Shown here piece by piece: positions 8,163 through 15,642 of a stretch of DNA of 64,000 nucleotides. Position numbers and translations under genes: made by a program. The notes under the pieces are model-generated. The model worked only from the letters and a program-made list of their open reading frames with translations. It searched no databases and had not been told where the DNA came from. The stretch lies in the NCBI RefSeq assembly GCF_000469305.1, contig NZ_KI270990.1, positions 1-64,000 on the forward strand, written 5' to 3'. The stretch comes from Faecalitalea cylindroides ATCC 27803 (GTDB lineage: Bacteria; Bacillota_I; Bacilli_A; Erysipelotrichales; Erysipelotrichaceae). Each line of letters begins with the position of its first letter. Position 1 is the first letter of the stretch.

Positions 8163-9351
8163 TATCTTTAGATCCAGTAAGGGATTTTTGGTAATTAAGG
8201 ATAGTCTTGGAGACTTCCTGCATCATGTCATACATTCGACTGACTTCATTAGAGAAGATAACAAGAATATAGTCTCTTCCAGGAAGATAAACAATTCCTC
8301 CATCGTGATATAACAGATCGGCTGCGCCTGTTTTATGGGCGAATTCAATGCCTTTATCTAAACCAGCTTGGATCTCGTCACGGTCTTCACAAGCTTTTAA
8401 GATGGAAATCATGTCTTGGCAGGCTTTGTCGGATATGATTTCTTTTTTATATAGTTTTTCAAAAAGAATACCAATGTCTTTTGGATTGGATGTGTTGGCA
8501 CCTCCATCAGTAAAGAAGTTTTCACCAGGAAGAAGTCCATGGTGAAGTTCTGTGTTTTCTAAGCCTAGTTCAATGCACATCTGATTGATTTGATAAAGGC
8601 CAAAGATTCCATTGCCGCCACCAAGTAGAGCAGCTAAATTATTGTATGCTGTATTGCTGCTAATGGTGATCATCTGCTCGATTTCGTTGGCATGAGCAGC
8701 ATGATCTATATTACCATTCTCGATTTCTTGAAAGATCTTAATTAGGGCAGGTACTTTGATCATGCAGCAAGGATACATATTTTTAGGATTGATATAAAAG
8801 GATTGCTCGGTGCGTAGATCTTTAAAATATACAGAAATATCACCATCATATTTTGATAAAACTTTTTGTACTTGCGACTGGATTCCTTCAATGTCAAAAT
8901 CTACTTCTTGTTTGGTCTTTTCTCCGTTTTTATCGTAATAATCTAGATGCAGTTGTCCATCTTTTGAAAATGCTACATAAGTATCTTTTGCCATTTTTCC
9001 ATTTGTATCAAAATAGTATGTATGATCATTAATGGTTTGAAAACCATATAGTTTATGACCTTTTTGATCATAATAATATGTATTTGTTTTATGTGTCACA
9101 AATCCCCTTGTCATAAACCCGGAGTCTTCATTGAAATGATATTCTTTACCATCAATTTCAAGGTTTCCATGATATAAGTGTCCGTTTTGATCCACATAAA
9201 CCATGATGGCATCTGAAAAAGGTAGAATTTGCACAAACCCTCTTTGATTGGATAACCAGATACAAAAGACAAGGACTATAATTGAAAAAATTCCGACAGA
9301 TAAATAAATTTTCCCAATGAAATCTAAATGTAAAAACTTTTTTCGCAACAT
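8140..9351 (-). CDS. Membrane-anchored class A beta-lactamase-fold protein with cell-wall repeats and a Cys nucleophile position
   Basis: 403 residues. An N-terminal hydrophobic segment (about 13-32) anchors it outside. Next come repeats of the choline/glucan-binding type (TYYYDQKGH, TYYFDTNGKM) over about residues 50-130. The C-terminal half is a beta-lactamase-like serine hydrolase: an SSN motif (TISSNTAYNNL) and HKTG box are in place. The SxxK motif, however, reads C-M-I-K (in MYPCCMIKVP), so the nucleophilic Ser is Cys; the paralogue at 10600 has Ser there. There is no Glu-x-x-Leu-Asn deacylation motif, so it is probably not a true beta-lactamase. Last gene of a three-gene minus-strand group. 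Confidence 0.82.
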   Translation of the reverse strand: MLRKKFLHLDFIGKIYLSVGIFSIIVLVFCIWLSNQRGFVQILPFSDAIMVYVDQNGHLYHGNLEIDGKEYHFNEDSGFMTRGFVTHKTNTYYYDQKGHKLYGFQTINDHTYYFDTNGKMAKDTYVAFSKDGQLHLDYYDKNGEKTKQEVDFDIEGIQSQVQKVLSKYDGDISVYFKDLRTEQSFYINPKNMYPCCMIKVPALIKIFQEIENGNIDHAAHANEIEQMITISSNTAYNNLAALLGGGNGIFGLYQINQMCIELGLENTELHHGLLPGENFFTDGGANTSNPKDIGILFEKLYKKEIISDKACQDMISILKACEDRDEIQAGLDKGIEFAHKTGAADLLYHDGGIVYLPGRDYILVIFSNEVSRMYDMMQEVSKTILNYQKSLTGSKDIIYVQDA

Positions 9352-9356
9352 GAAAG

Positions 9357-9422
9357 AGACCTCTTTAAATATATATTACTATATTTTTTTATTATTGCGT
9401 CTAAAATTGAGATGAGAGGTCT
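9357..9422 (-). promoter_or_regulatory. Inverted repeat able to mask the ribosome-binding site of the 8140-9351 gene
   Basis: Read on the minus strand, AGACCTCT (9422-9415) is perfectly complementary to AGAGGTCT (9364-9357), which contains the AGAGG ribosome-binding site of the downstream gene. The 50-base interval is very AT-rich. The pairing could hold back translation, but no ligand or trigger is visible. Confidence 0.35.
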
Positions 9423-9441
9423 TGTTTTGCGCTTAACAGGT

Positions 9442-10590
9442 TTAATAGTCACCACCCTCTACATGTAGATATTCTTCAAGTGTTAGACCAGACTGGTATA
9501 TATTTACTGCCTCATCACCTACATATCGTACATGCCAAGGTTCGGCCATATAGCCTGTTATGCTTTCTTTACCACTTTGATAACGAACGATAAATCCATA
9601 TTTATGAGCATTTTGAGCTACCCATTGAGCTTCATTAGGACTTTCCAACAGAGCACCATTTGGTTGTATCAAATCAAAAGCCAACCCGGTTTGATGTTCA
9701 GAATATCCAGGTCTTGCTGAAAATGTATCAGCGCTTGCCTGACCGTATGAGTTAACATAATTTTGATAAAGAGAACTTTGATATTGATAACTACGATATC
9801 CACTGTAGGAATTGCTGATTGAAAGCCCAAGACTTTGCATGTCGGCAATCATTTTTTGAAGTTGAGATAAAGCCGTTGGATCTTCTTGAGATCCATAGTT
9901 TGCAGGTAAAGGATGTTTCTTATTCACGATAAGAATGCCGTTTACATAGTATGGCTCAATGGTAGTTTGAGGTGTTGAAGGATTATTTTGATTTTGTTCG
10001 GTTGAATTATTTTGACTAGAAGAAGTATCATTTTGATTTTCTTCATTTTGAATAACTATATTGAATTCTTTTGAAGTAGAATTATTGTATTTATCTGTGG
10101 CCTTGATTTTACCAATATAGGATCCAGGTGTAGTAAAATCAACTTCTTGTGTATCAAAGCTTAAAGTACATTCACTTAGATCTTCTACAGTAAAATGCTT
10201 AGAAAAATCATAACTGCTATCATTGAGAGCTACATCTATAGGATCTGAAGAAGCAGTTATTTTGGGCTTTGTTGTATCTTTTACTTTGATTGTTAATGAT
10301 TTTGAATGATCAATCAAAGCGTGATAGGATAAAGCGACTTTGTAAGTTCCTACAGCCGGATAATCTTTATCGGGTTCATTTTTAATCTTGGAAGTATCAA
10401 TGCGAATGTTACTTGGTTCAATGAAAGATGAATTAAACAATTCTTTTGTATTAATATTTATGGACTTTCCATATTCCATTGTATAAGATGTTTGTTTTAA
10501 GGAAGGCATGGAAAAATAGATTGCCAAAGCAATGAGAACTATACAACTAGCTGTGCCTGCACCAATATAAATTTTAGTGTTTTTCTTCAT
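9442..10590 (-). CDS. Membrane-anchored D,D-carboxypeptidase, VanY/M15B family, with Ig-like domain
   Basis: 382 residues. An N-terminal transmembrane helix (about 7-27) is followed by an extracellular bacterial Ig-like region (DTTKPKITASSDPIDV to KEFNIVI, about 105-180), an Asn/Gln/Ser-rich linker, and a C-terminal M15B peptidase domain. Zinc ligands and catalytic residues are recognisable in SYSGYRSYQYQ, the SEHQTGLAFD motif (SxHxxGxAxD) and EPWHVRYVG. The family trims the terminal D-Ala of peptidoglycan stem peptides. It sits 9 bases after the upstream serine hydrolase gene, so the pair is co-transcribed. Confidence 0.9.
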   Translation of the reverse strand: MKKNTKIYIGAGTASCIVLIALAIYFSMPSLKQTSYTMEYGKSININTKELFNSSFIEPSNIRIDTSKIKNEPDKDYPAVGTYKVALSYHALIDHSKSLTIKVKDTTKPKITASSDPIDVALNDSSYDFSKHFTVEDLSECTLSFDTQEVDFTTPGSYIGKIKATDKYNNSTSKEFNIVIQNEENQNDTSSSQNNSTEQNQNNPSTPQTTIEPYYVNGILIVNKKHPLPANYGSQEDPTALSQLQKMIADMQSLGLSISNSYSGYRSYQYQSSLYQNYVNSYGQASADTFSARPGYSEHQTGLAFDLIQPNGALLESPNEAQWVAQNAHKYGFIVRYQSGKESITGYMAEPWHVRYVGDEAVNIYQSGLTLEEYLHVEGGDY

Positions 10591-10599
10591 AATATCCCT

Positions 10600-11799
10600 C
10601 TATTCTAAAGTAAATAAATTTGTTTCATATGTGTAAAATAAACTAGATATTTCTTTAAAAAAATCTGTTTTATTTGAAATCTGATCGGTGAATAATACAA
10701 GAATATAATCTTTATCAGGAATGTACACGATACCACCATCTAGATATAAATCATAAGCCCATCCCGATTTATGCGCGAATTCTACAGTATTTGGTAATCC
10801 TTGCCAAATGGCTCTTTGATCTGAACATTGTTTTAAAAGATTGAGCATTTGATCACATGCAGCTTTTGAGATAATCTTTCCTTGATACAGCAAGTCAAAT
10901 AATAAGCCAATATCGCTGGGGCAGCTCATGTTTGATCCATTGTCACTAAAATAGATATCACCGGGTGATAAACTATGATGAAGCTGCGTGTTCTGCAAGC
11001 CTAATTGCATCATATATGTATTTACGACTTGTAATCCTTTGATTCCGTTTCCATTTCCTAGCATGGATATTAGGGCATTATAAGATGTATTATCACTGTG
11101 AATGATCATGTTTTCTAGATAAGTCTGACAGGAATCATACTCTAATAAACCTTGATCTATATAGTTATAGACTGTGACTAAAACGCAAACCTTGATGATC
11201 GAGCATGGATAGAATGTATTATCATTGATGGAAATCTCTTGTTGTGTCCTTAAATCTTTAAAATACAAGCCGACATTTCCTCCGTATTTATTAATGATCG
11301 CTTGAGCCTGCTTTAAAAGTGTATCTTCATCGATTAATAATTGTCCGTCTTCATTGAATATTTTTTCTTTGTATTGATTTGTTGCCATTTTTCCATCCTT
11401 GTCAAAATATGATATCTGGTCGTTTTCGTTCATGGAAACTTTCTTAAATTGATTCTTAATTTGTTTTCCATCTTCATCAAAATAGTAAAAATCATCTTCA
11501 ATTCGATATAATCCTTTTACCATGGTGCCATCTTCTTTGAAATAGTAGGTATTGTCATCTATATCAATAAATCCAATCTGCATGACTCCAGTTTCTTTAT
11601 CGAAATAGTATGTTTGTCTTCCTATGGTATGTAATCCATAAAGTAGATCACCTTCTTTTGTCCTATAAACAATCTGATTTCGCTTAAATATGTTTTTTGG
11701 AACAAATCCAGATTTAGAAGAAGCAATTTTAAAAGAAACAAGAAAAACGAAAATACAAAGAGACAAAATGATTATTATAATTCTTTTCTTCTTTCTCAC
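10600..11799 (-). CDS. Membrane-anchored class A beta-lactamase-fold serine hydrolase with cell-wall repeats
   Basis: 399 residues and a paralogue of the 8140-9351 product. It has an N-terminal membrane helix (about 6-24), four to five aromatic repeats of the type TYYFDKETG and DFYYFDEDGK (about 45-135), and a C-terminal hydrolase domain with a canonical SxxK (S-I-I-K in YPCSIIKV), SDN (HSDNTSY) and HKSG boxes. Like its paralogue it lacks the ExxLN deacylation motif, so a role in cell-wall binding or peptidoglycan modification is likelier than drug hydrolysis. It is the first gene of the minus-strand group and is divergent from the sensor gene at 12058. Confidence 0.85.
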   Translation of the reverse strand: MRKKKRIIIIILSLCIFVFLVSFKIASSKSGFVPKNIFKRNQIVYRTKEGDLLYGLHTIGRQTYYFDKETGVMQIGFIDIDDNTYYFKEDGTMVKGLYRIEDDFYYFDEDGKQIKNQFKKVSMNENDQISYFDKDGKMATNQYKEKIFNEDGQLLIDEDTLLKQAQAIINKYGGNVGLYFKDLRTQQEISINDNTFYPCSIIKVCVLVTVYNYIDQGLLEYDSCQTYLENMIIHSDNTSYNALISMLGNGNGIKGLQVVNTYMMQLGLQNTQLHHSLSPGDIYFSDNGSNMSCPSDIGLLFDLLYQGKIISKAACDQMLNLLKQCSDQRAIWQGLPNTVEFAHKSGWAYDLYLDGGIVYIPDKDYILVLFTDQISNKTDFFKEISSLFYTYETNLFTLE

Positions 11800-11908
11800 T
11801 GTATCACCAACTTTATCTTTACTTATATAATAAGCTTTTTTTTAAATGCATAGTATAAAAAAGAATAAGAGGTTAAAAAAATGGCATAACTGGAATTTGT
11901 TTAGACAT

Positions 11909-11936
11909 TTGTCAATCATAGTCGAGTTACTATGAG
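11909..11936 (+). promoter_or_regulatory. Candidate promoter and operator of the AgrC/LytTR operon
   Basis: TTGTCA (11909-11914) and TATGAG (11931-11936) at 16 bp spacing form a moderate promoter. Between and over the -10 lies the inverted repeat CATAGT-CGAGTT-ACTATG (11917-11934). The 9-mer ATCATAGTC here recurs in inverse orientation (GACTATGAT, 6865-6873) just upstream of the FemX gene, so it may be a shared regulator site. On the minus strand TTGACA (11915-11910) could serve the divergent operon, but I see no good -10 for it. Confidence 0.4.
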
Positions 11937-11988
11937 AGTGGAAATAATAGACCGGTCATTGTTCCTAGAAACTTGAGGAGGAAAAAGT

Positions 11989-12015
11989 ATGGCAAGTTAT
12001 ATTTACTTTAAATAA
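11989..12015 (+). CDS. Eight-codon leader ORF upstream of the sensor gene
   Basis: A very strong ribosome-binding site GAGGAGG (11975-11981) precedes an ATG whose frame encodes only MASYIYFK before TAA at 12013-12015. Immediately after comes the perfect inverted repeat AATTATAA-tacttg-TTATAATT (12015-12036), overlapping the stop codon, and then the sensor gene at 12058, which has only a weak ribosome-binding site. This arrangement suggests a regulatory leader peptide coupled to the hairpin, but the ORF is so short that chance cannot be excluded. Confidence 0.4.
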   Translation: MASYIYFK

Positions 12016-12057
12016 ATTATAATACTTGTTATAATTCAGGCGTTTGAGAGTGAGCTT

Positions 12058-13269
12058 ATGGTTGGGATTTATTTTACTTGTTGTTCATATTTATTGATTA
12101 TTTTATTCGTTTTAGGTAGAGGATTTCGCTTAAGAAAGTCAAAAAAGACTTCAATAGTTGAAGCAGTTCTCTTTGGGATTATTTTAGGCTTTTTTACTAT
12201 TCAAAAACAGACGTATTTAGTAAGAATGGTATGTATGGCGTTGTATTTTTTGTTTATATTAATCGCGTTTGACATTGACTTTCTGATTGCTGTAATAACT
12301 TCAATTTTTTCGGTACTTTTAATTGCGACATCAGAATGGAGTGTAATGTTTATTAATGCTAATAATTTGATGCATTTTTTTGATTCGTCTAATATAAATT
12401 CTCTATCCTATTTTTTTGCTTTGTTATTAGGTATATCGTTCTTTTTGATTTATAGTATTTTTTTCTCGAAAATGCTAGAAATTTTAAAGAATGATAATTA
12501 TCCAAAGTCTAAATGGTTACTATTATGCGCACCGCTGATGACTTTTATATTAGTGCTGGCAATTCCAGATTATTTTGAATTGGTAAAAAATCACCAAGTT
12601 GTAACATTTTCAATGTTAGGATTGATATTCTCTAATTTTATCATGTTGTATTTCTATACATATTCTATAAAGGCAATACATTTGGATTCTGAGTTAACCA
12701 TGATTAAGAGTAAACAAGAATATTTGGAAGAAAAAGTACAACTGGTGAATCAACATTACACACATAGTTTTAATTATTTACATCGTTTTCTTCATGAATG
12801 TAATGATTTGAATTATTTTGTTGAAACAAAAGATATGGATAATATAGCGGCTCTTGCTAAAAAGATGGGAGAGGAAGCTGGAAAAGAATTTAATATGATT
12901 TATTCAAATTCACTTGCTTTAAATACGGTTCTTCAACAAAAGAACGATAAAATACAAGAATTAAATGTATCTATCATGACTACGATTTTGTGTGATTTAA
13001 AAGACATGGAATTATCTGATCAGATTGAATTATATGAAATTTTATTAAATCACGCATTGGATAATTGTAAACAGTTTGATGTAAACGATCGGCAGATTCG
13101 AATTGTACTTAAAGAAATAAATTCGAATATCGCAATACAAATGATTTCTCCAAACCAAGATAAAGAAGATATGGTTGAGAACATATTAAAAGATATGATC
13201 AAAAAATATTCAATGCGCTATAATAGGAAAGTTGAAGAGGATAAAGAAATGATCCTATTGTTGTTGTAG
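12058..13269 (+). CDS. AgrC-like membrane sensor with degenerate GHKL ATPase domain
   Basis: 403 residues. Five to six hydrophobic segments fill the first 205 residues, followed by a helical stretch with the AgrC-type phospho-acceptor region (THSFNYLHRFLHE, about residues 238-250). The N-box of the ATPase domain is recognisable (LLNHALDNC, about 330). After it, ISPNQDKED runs almost directly into the final strands KKYSMRYNR and EMILLLL; the Gly-rich GxGL box and ATP lid usual for this family are missing. It may therefore be a pseudokinase or a binding-only sensor. It precedes a LytTR response regulator by 13 bases, the normal partner. Confidence 0.8.
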   Translation: MVGIYFTCCSYLLIILFVLGRGFRLRKSKKTSIVEAVLFGIILGFFTIQKQTYLVRMVCMALYFLFILIAFDIDFLIAVITSIFSVLLIATSEWSVMFINANNLMHFFDSSNINSLSYFFALLLGISFFLIYSIFFSKMLEILKNDNYPKSKWLLLCAPLMTFILVLAIPDYFELVKNHQVVTFSMLGLIFSNFIMLYFYTYSIKAIHLDSELTMIKSKQEYLEEKVQLVNQHYTHSFNYLHRFLHECNDLNYFVETKDMDNIAALAKKMGEEAGKEFNMIYSNSLALNTVLQQKNDKIQELNVSIMTTILCDLKDMELSDQIELYEILLNHALDNCKQFDVNDRQIRIVLKEINSNIAIQMISPNQDKEDMVENILKDMIKKYSMRYNRKVEEDKEMILLLL

Positions 13270-13282
13270 TGAGGGATTTGAT

Positions 13283-13984
13283 ATGAAGGTATTACTGTAT
13301 GAAGATGATAAACATGATAGAGAAATACTAAAAACAAGGATAAATAATTTTTTATCAGAACATAAATACAAATATGAACTAGATGAATGTGTTTCATCAA
13401 AAATGTTATTGGATCAGGCATGTGTTTATGATTTTTTGTTTATGGATATAGAATTGGGTTCAGAAAATGGAATTGATCTTGGATTAAAAATTCGTAAGAA
13501 ACATAAGAATTGTCATATTATTATTACATCAAATTATACAAAGTATTTAATTGATGGGTATAAGGTAAAGGCGGATCGATATTTATTGAAACCAATTAGT
13601 CAGGAACTATTTGATAGTGAAATGGCACCGGTATTTCGTGAATATTATGCAGAAAACACAACCATCTATGATGAAAAGATTTCGCGTTATCGAATTCGTT
13701 TGAATGATATTATGTATATTGATTTTTTTGATAAAAATTCATATTTGGTATTTGATAATGGGAAGAAATTAAAAACTCCATATCCTTTATATTATTGGGA
13801 AGAAAAATTATCCAAAGAATATTTTGCGAGATGCTATAAAAGTATATTGGTGAATTTAAACTATGTAGATACAATCGTAAAAAACGATATTATTTTAGTG
13901 AATAAACAAAAAGTTCCAGTTTCAAGATTTTATCGCAAACAGTTTGAAGAAAAGTGGTTAGAAAATATTCAACGAATGTTATAA
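13283..13984 (+). CDS. LytTR-family response regulator
   Basis: 233 residues. An N-terminal receiver domain has the acidic pocket (EDDKHD, residues 6-11), the phospho-acceptor Asp in FLFMDIELG (about 54) and the conserved Lys in RYLLKPIS (about 105). A LytTR DNA-binding domain follows (IRLNDIMYIDFFDKNSYLV, FARCYKSILVNLNYVDTI, VPVSRFYRKQFEEKW). Family members are transcription factors of AgrA/ComE type that often control cell-wall, competence or peptide genes. It forms an operon with the sensor upstream; the adjacent envelope genes are plausible targets. Confidence 0.92.
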   Translation: MKVLLYEDDKHDREILKTRINNFLSEHKYKYELDECVSSKMLLDQACVYDFLFMDIELGSENGIDLGLKIRKKHKNCHIIITSNYTKYLIDGYKVKADRYLLKPISQELFDSEMAPVFREYYAENTTIYDEKISRYRIRLNDIMYIDFFDKNSYLVFDNGKKLKTPYPLYYWEEKLSKEYFARCYKSILVNLNYVDTIVKNDIILVNKQKVPVSRFYRKQFEEKWLENIQRML

Positions 13985-13994
13985 AATTGTATAT

Positions 13995-14318
13995 ATGAAA
14001 GAGATCATCCGAGATTTTTGTCAAGGCATCTATGATGCAATGTGTTCAAATCGAGAATTTATTGAAAAATATACATTTGAAGATCTTTTTGAGATTGTAT
14101 TAAAAGCTTTTTATGCTCTAGTGCTTAAGGTGCTTACCTTGGCCTTAGGTATTGTCGCTTGTGTTTTGGCTGCCGTTAAACTAAATATTAATTTTTATAC
14201 CATATTTTGGGTTGGAATTACGCTTTGGCTTTGTTGGTTTATGGCAGATAGAGATCTTAAAAAAGCTGCTGCTTTGATACGAGATATTTCCAATCTAAAT
14301 GAAAAGCCAAAAGAATGA
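13995..14318 (+). CDS. Small membrane protein of unknown function
   Basis: 107 residues. A charged N-terminal helix (about 1-35) is followed by two hydrophobic segments (about 40-62 and 66-84) and a charged C-terminal tail. I do not recognise the family. It starts 10 bases after the LytTR regulator and has no convincing ribosome-binding site of its own, so translational coupling is likely. A weak hairpin AATGATC/GATCATT follows at its end. It could be an accessory to the two-component pair. Confidence 0.6.
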   Translation: MKEIIRDFCQGIYDAMCSNREFIEKYTFEDLFEIVLKAFYALVLKVLTLALGIVACVLAAVKLNINFYTIFWVGITLWLCWFMADRDLKKAAALIRDISNLNEKPKE

Positions 14319-14375
14319 TCAAAAGATCATTGTTTTACTTGAAACCATATATAAAAAATGATTTAATATCAGTGC

Positions 14376-14509
14376 ACATTATCAAGAGATGGGTTAGAGA
14401 GTTAGCTCAAAGATCCCACACCAACCTGATTTTAAAATTAAGGTGGTCCCGCTAACAACGATAAGAAGTATAAATAATTACAACATACTTCTTAGAGTAT
14501 GTTTTTTTT
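14376..14509 (+). ncRNA. SAM riboswitch (SAM-I clan, compact) with transcription-terminator platform
   Basis: The leader of metK contains SAM-I-like blocks: TTATCAAGAGA (14379-14389) whose TTATC pairs with GATAA (14460-14464) as P1; GGG..GAG/CTC..CCC (14391-14417) as P2; CACCAACCT/AGGTGGT as P3; and loop GTTAGC (14401-14406) perfectly complementary to GCTAAC (14451-14456), the expected pseudoknot. No P4 hairpin is visible. The platform is clear: AAGAAGTAT (14463-14471) can pair with ATACTTCTT (14485-14493) as antiterminator, competing with P1, or ACATACT/AGTATGT (14483-14502) plus T8 forms a terminator. SAM binding should stabilise P1 and switch metK off. Confidence 0.8.
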
Positions 14510-14537
14510 ATGATATGATATGTGTAAGGAGGAAAAA

Positions 14538-15629
14538 ATGAAAAACTATATTTTCACTAGTGAGAGCGTTACAGAAGGACATCCAGATAAGGTATGTGAT
14601 CAGATTGCGGATGCAATTCTGGATGCAGCCCTTGAACAGGATCCATATTCAAACATGGCGGTTGAATGTACGATCAAAGATGATTTTGTGTTGATTTATG
14701 GAGAAGCGAATACAAAAGCAGATATTGATTATGCAGCGATTGCGTTGGCAACGATCAAAAAGATTGGATACGAAGAAGAATATCATGTTCATGTTGTTGT
14801 AAACCAACAAAGTCCTGAAATTCACAATGCGGTAAACCGTGATGATGTTTGCGCAGGTGATCAGGGAATCATGTTTGGTTATGCATGTGATGAAAGCAAG
14901 GAATATATGCCTTTGCCAATTTACTATGCGCATAAGTTAGCTATGCAGTTGACAAAAGTAAGAAGAAACAATCCTAAATTAAAACCAGACGGAAAAACAC
15001 AGGTATCTGTTGAATATGAAAACGATGAAATCAAACGTATTGATACGATCGTTGTTTCTACGCAACATGCAGCGGATGTTTCACAAGAAGAAATCAAAGA
15101 AATCATCATGAATGATGTCATTAAACCATGCATCAATGAGAATTTATTGGATGAAAATACAAAATACTTTATCAATCCAAGTGGAAGCTTTGTTGTAGGT
15201 GGATCTTTTGGGGATTCTGGAACAACAGGACGTAAAATTGTATGTGATACATATGGTGGACGCGGACGTATTGGAGGGGGATGCTTCTCTAGTAAAGATC
15301 CAACGAAAGTAGATCGTAGTGCAGCTTATTATTGCCGCTATGTAGCTAAAAGTATCGTAGCAAACAAATTAGCGCGTCGAGCAGAAGTACAGGTATCTTA
15401 TGCGATTGGTAAAAAAGAACCGATTTCGCTTTGTGTAGACACATTTGGAACAGGAAAGTTTGAAGACGAAAAGATTCTTGAAATCATCGAAAACAACTTT
15501 GATTTCAATGTTGATAATATCTTGAAAGAACTTGATCTAAGAAAACCAATCTACCGTAAGACAAGTTGCTATGGTCATTTTGGGGATCCACAGTTCTCAT
15601 GGGAGAAGATAAAAGAGTTAAAATTCTAG
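14538..15629 (+). CDS. metK: S-adenosylmethionine synthetase
   Basis: 363 residues from the ATG at 14538 behind AAGGAGG (14526-14532). It makes SAM from methionine and ATP. The signature sequences are present: FTSESVTEGHPDK (ATP and metal binding), GDQGIMFGYA, and GGGCFSSKDPTKVDRSAAY (the phosphate-binding loop, usually GGGAFSGKDPTKVDRSAAY). It is about 20-30 residues shorter than the common 385-395-residue enzyme, mostly by a shorter region before the GDQG motif. Control by the SAM riboswitch directly upstream fits its function. It precedes the nucleotidyltransferase by 13 bases. Confidence 0.96.
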   Translation: MKNYIFTSESVTEGHPDKVCDQIADAILDAALEQDPYSNMAVECTIKDDFVLIYGEANTKADIDYAAIALATIKKIGYEEEYHVHVVVNQQSPEIHNAVNRDDVCAGDQGIMFGYACDESKEYMPLPIYYAHKLAMQLTKVRRNNPKLKPDGKTQVSVEYENDEIKRIDTIVVSTQHAADVSQEEIKEIIMNDVIKPCINENLLDENTKYFINPSGSFVVGGSFGDSGTTGRKIVCDTYGGRGRIGGGCFSSKDPTKVDRSAAYYCRYVAKSIVANKLARRAEVQVSYAIGKKEPISLCVDTFGTGKFEDEKILEIIENNFDFNVDNILKELDLRKPIYRKTSCYGHFGDPQFSWEKIKELKF

Positions 15630-15642
15630 GAAGGAAAGAAGT

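Noticed and set aside
14376-14500. T-box leader before metK, suggested by AAGGTGGTCCCGC
   Set aside because: No stem I specifier features and the surrounding P1/P2/P3/pseudoknot fit a SAM aptamer; the T-box resemblance is limited to GGTGG.
14520-14537. Upstream ATG start for metK
   Set aside because: It would place the AAGGAGG ribosome-binding site inside the coding region and add residues absent from MetK.
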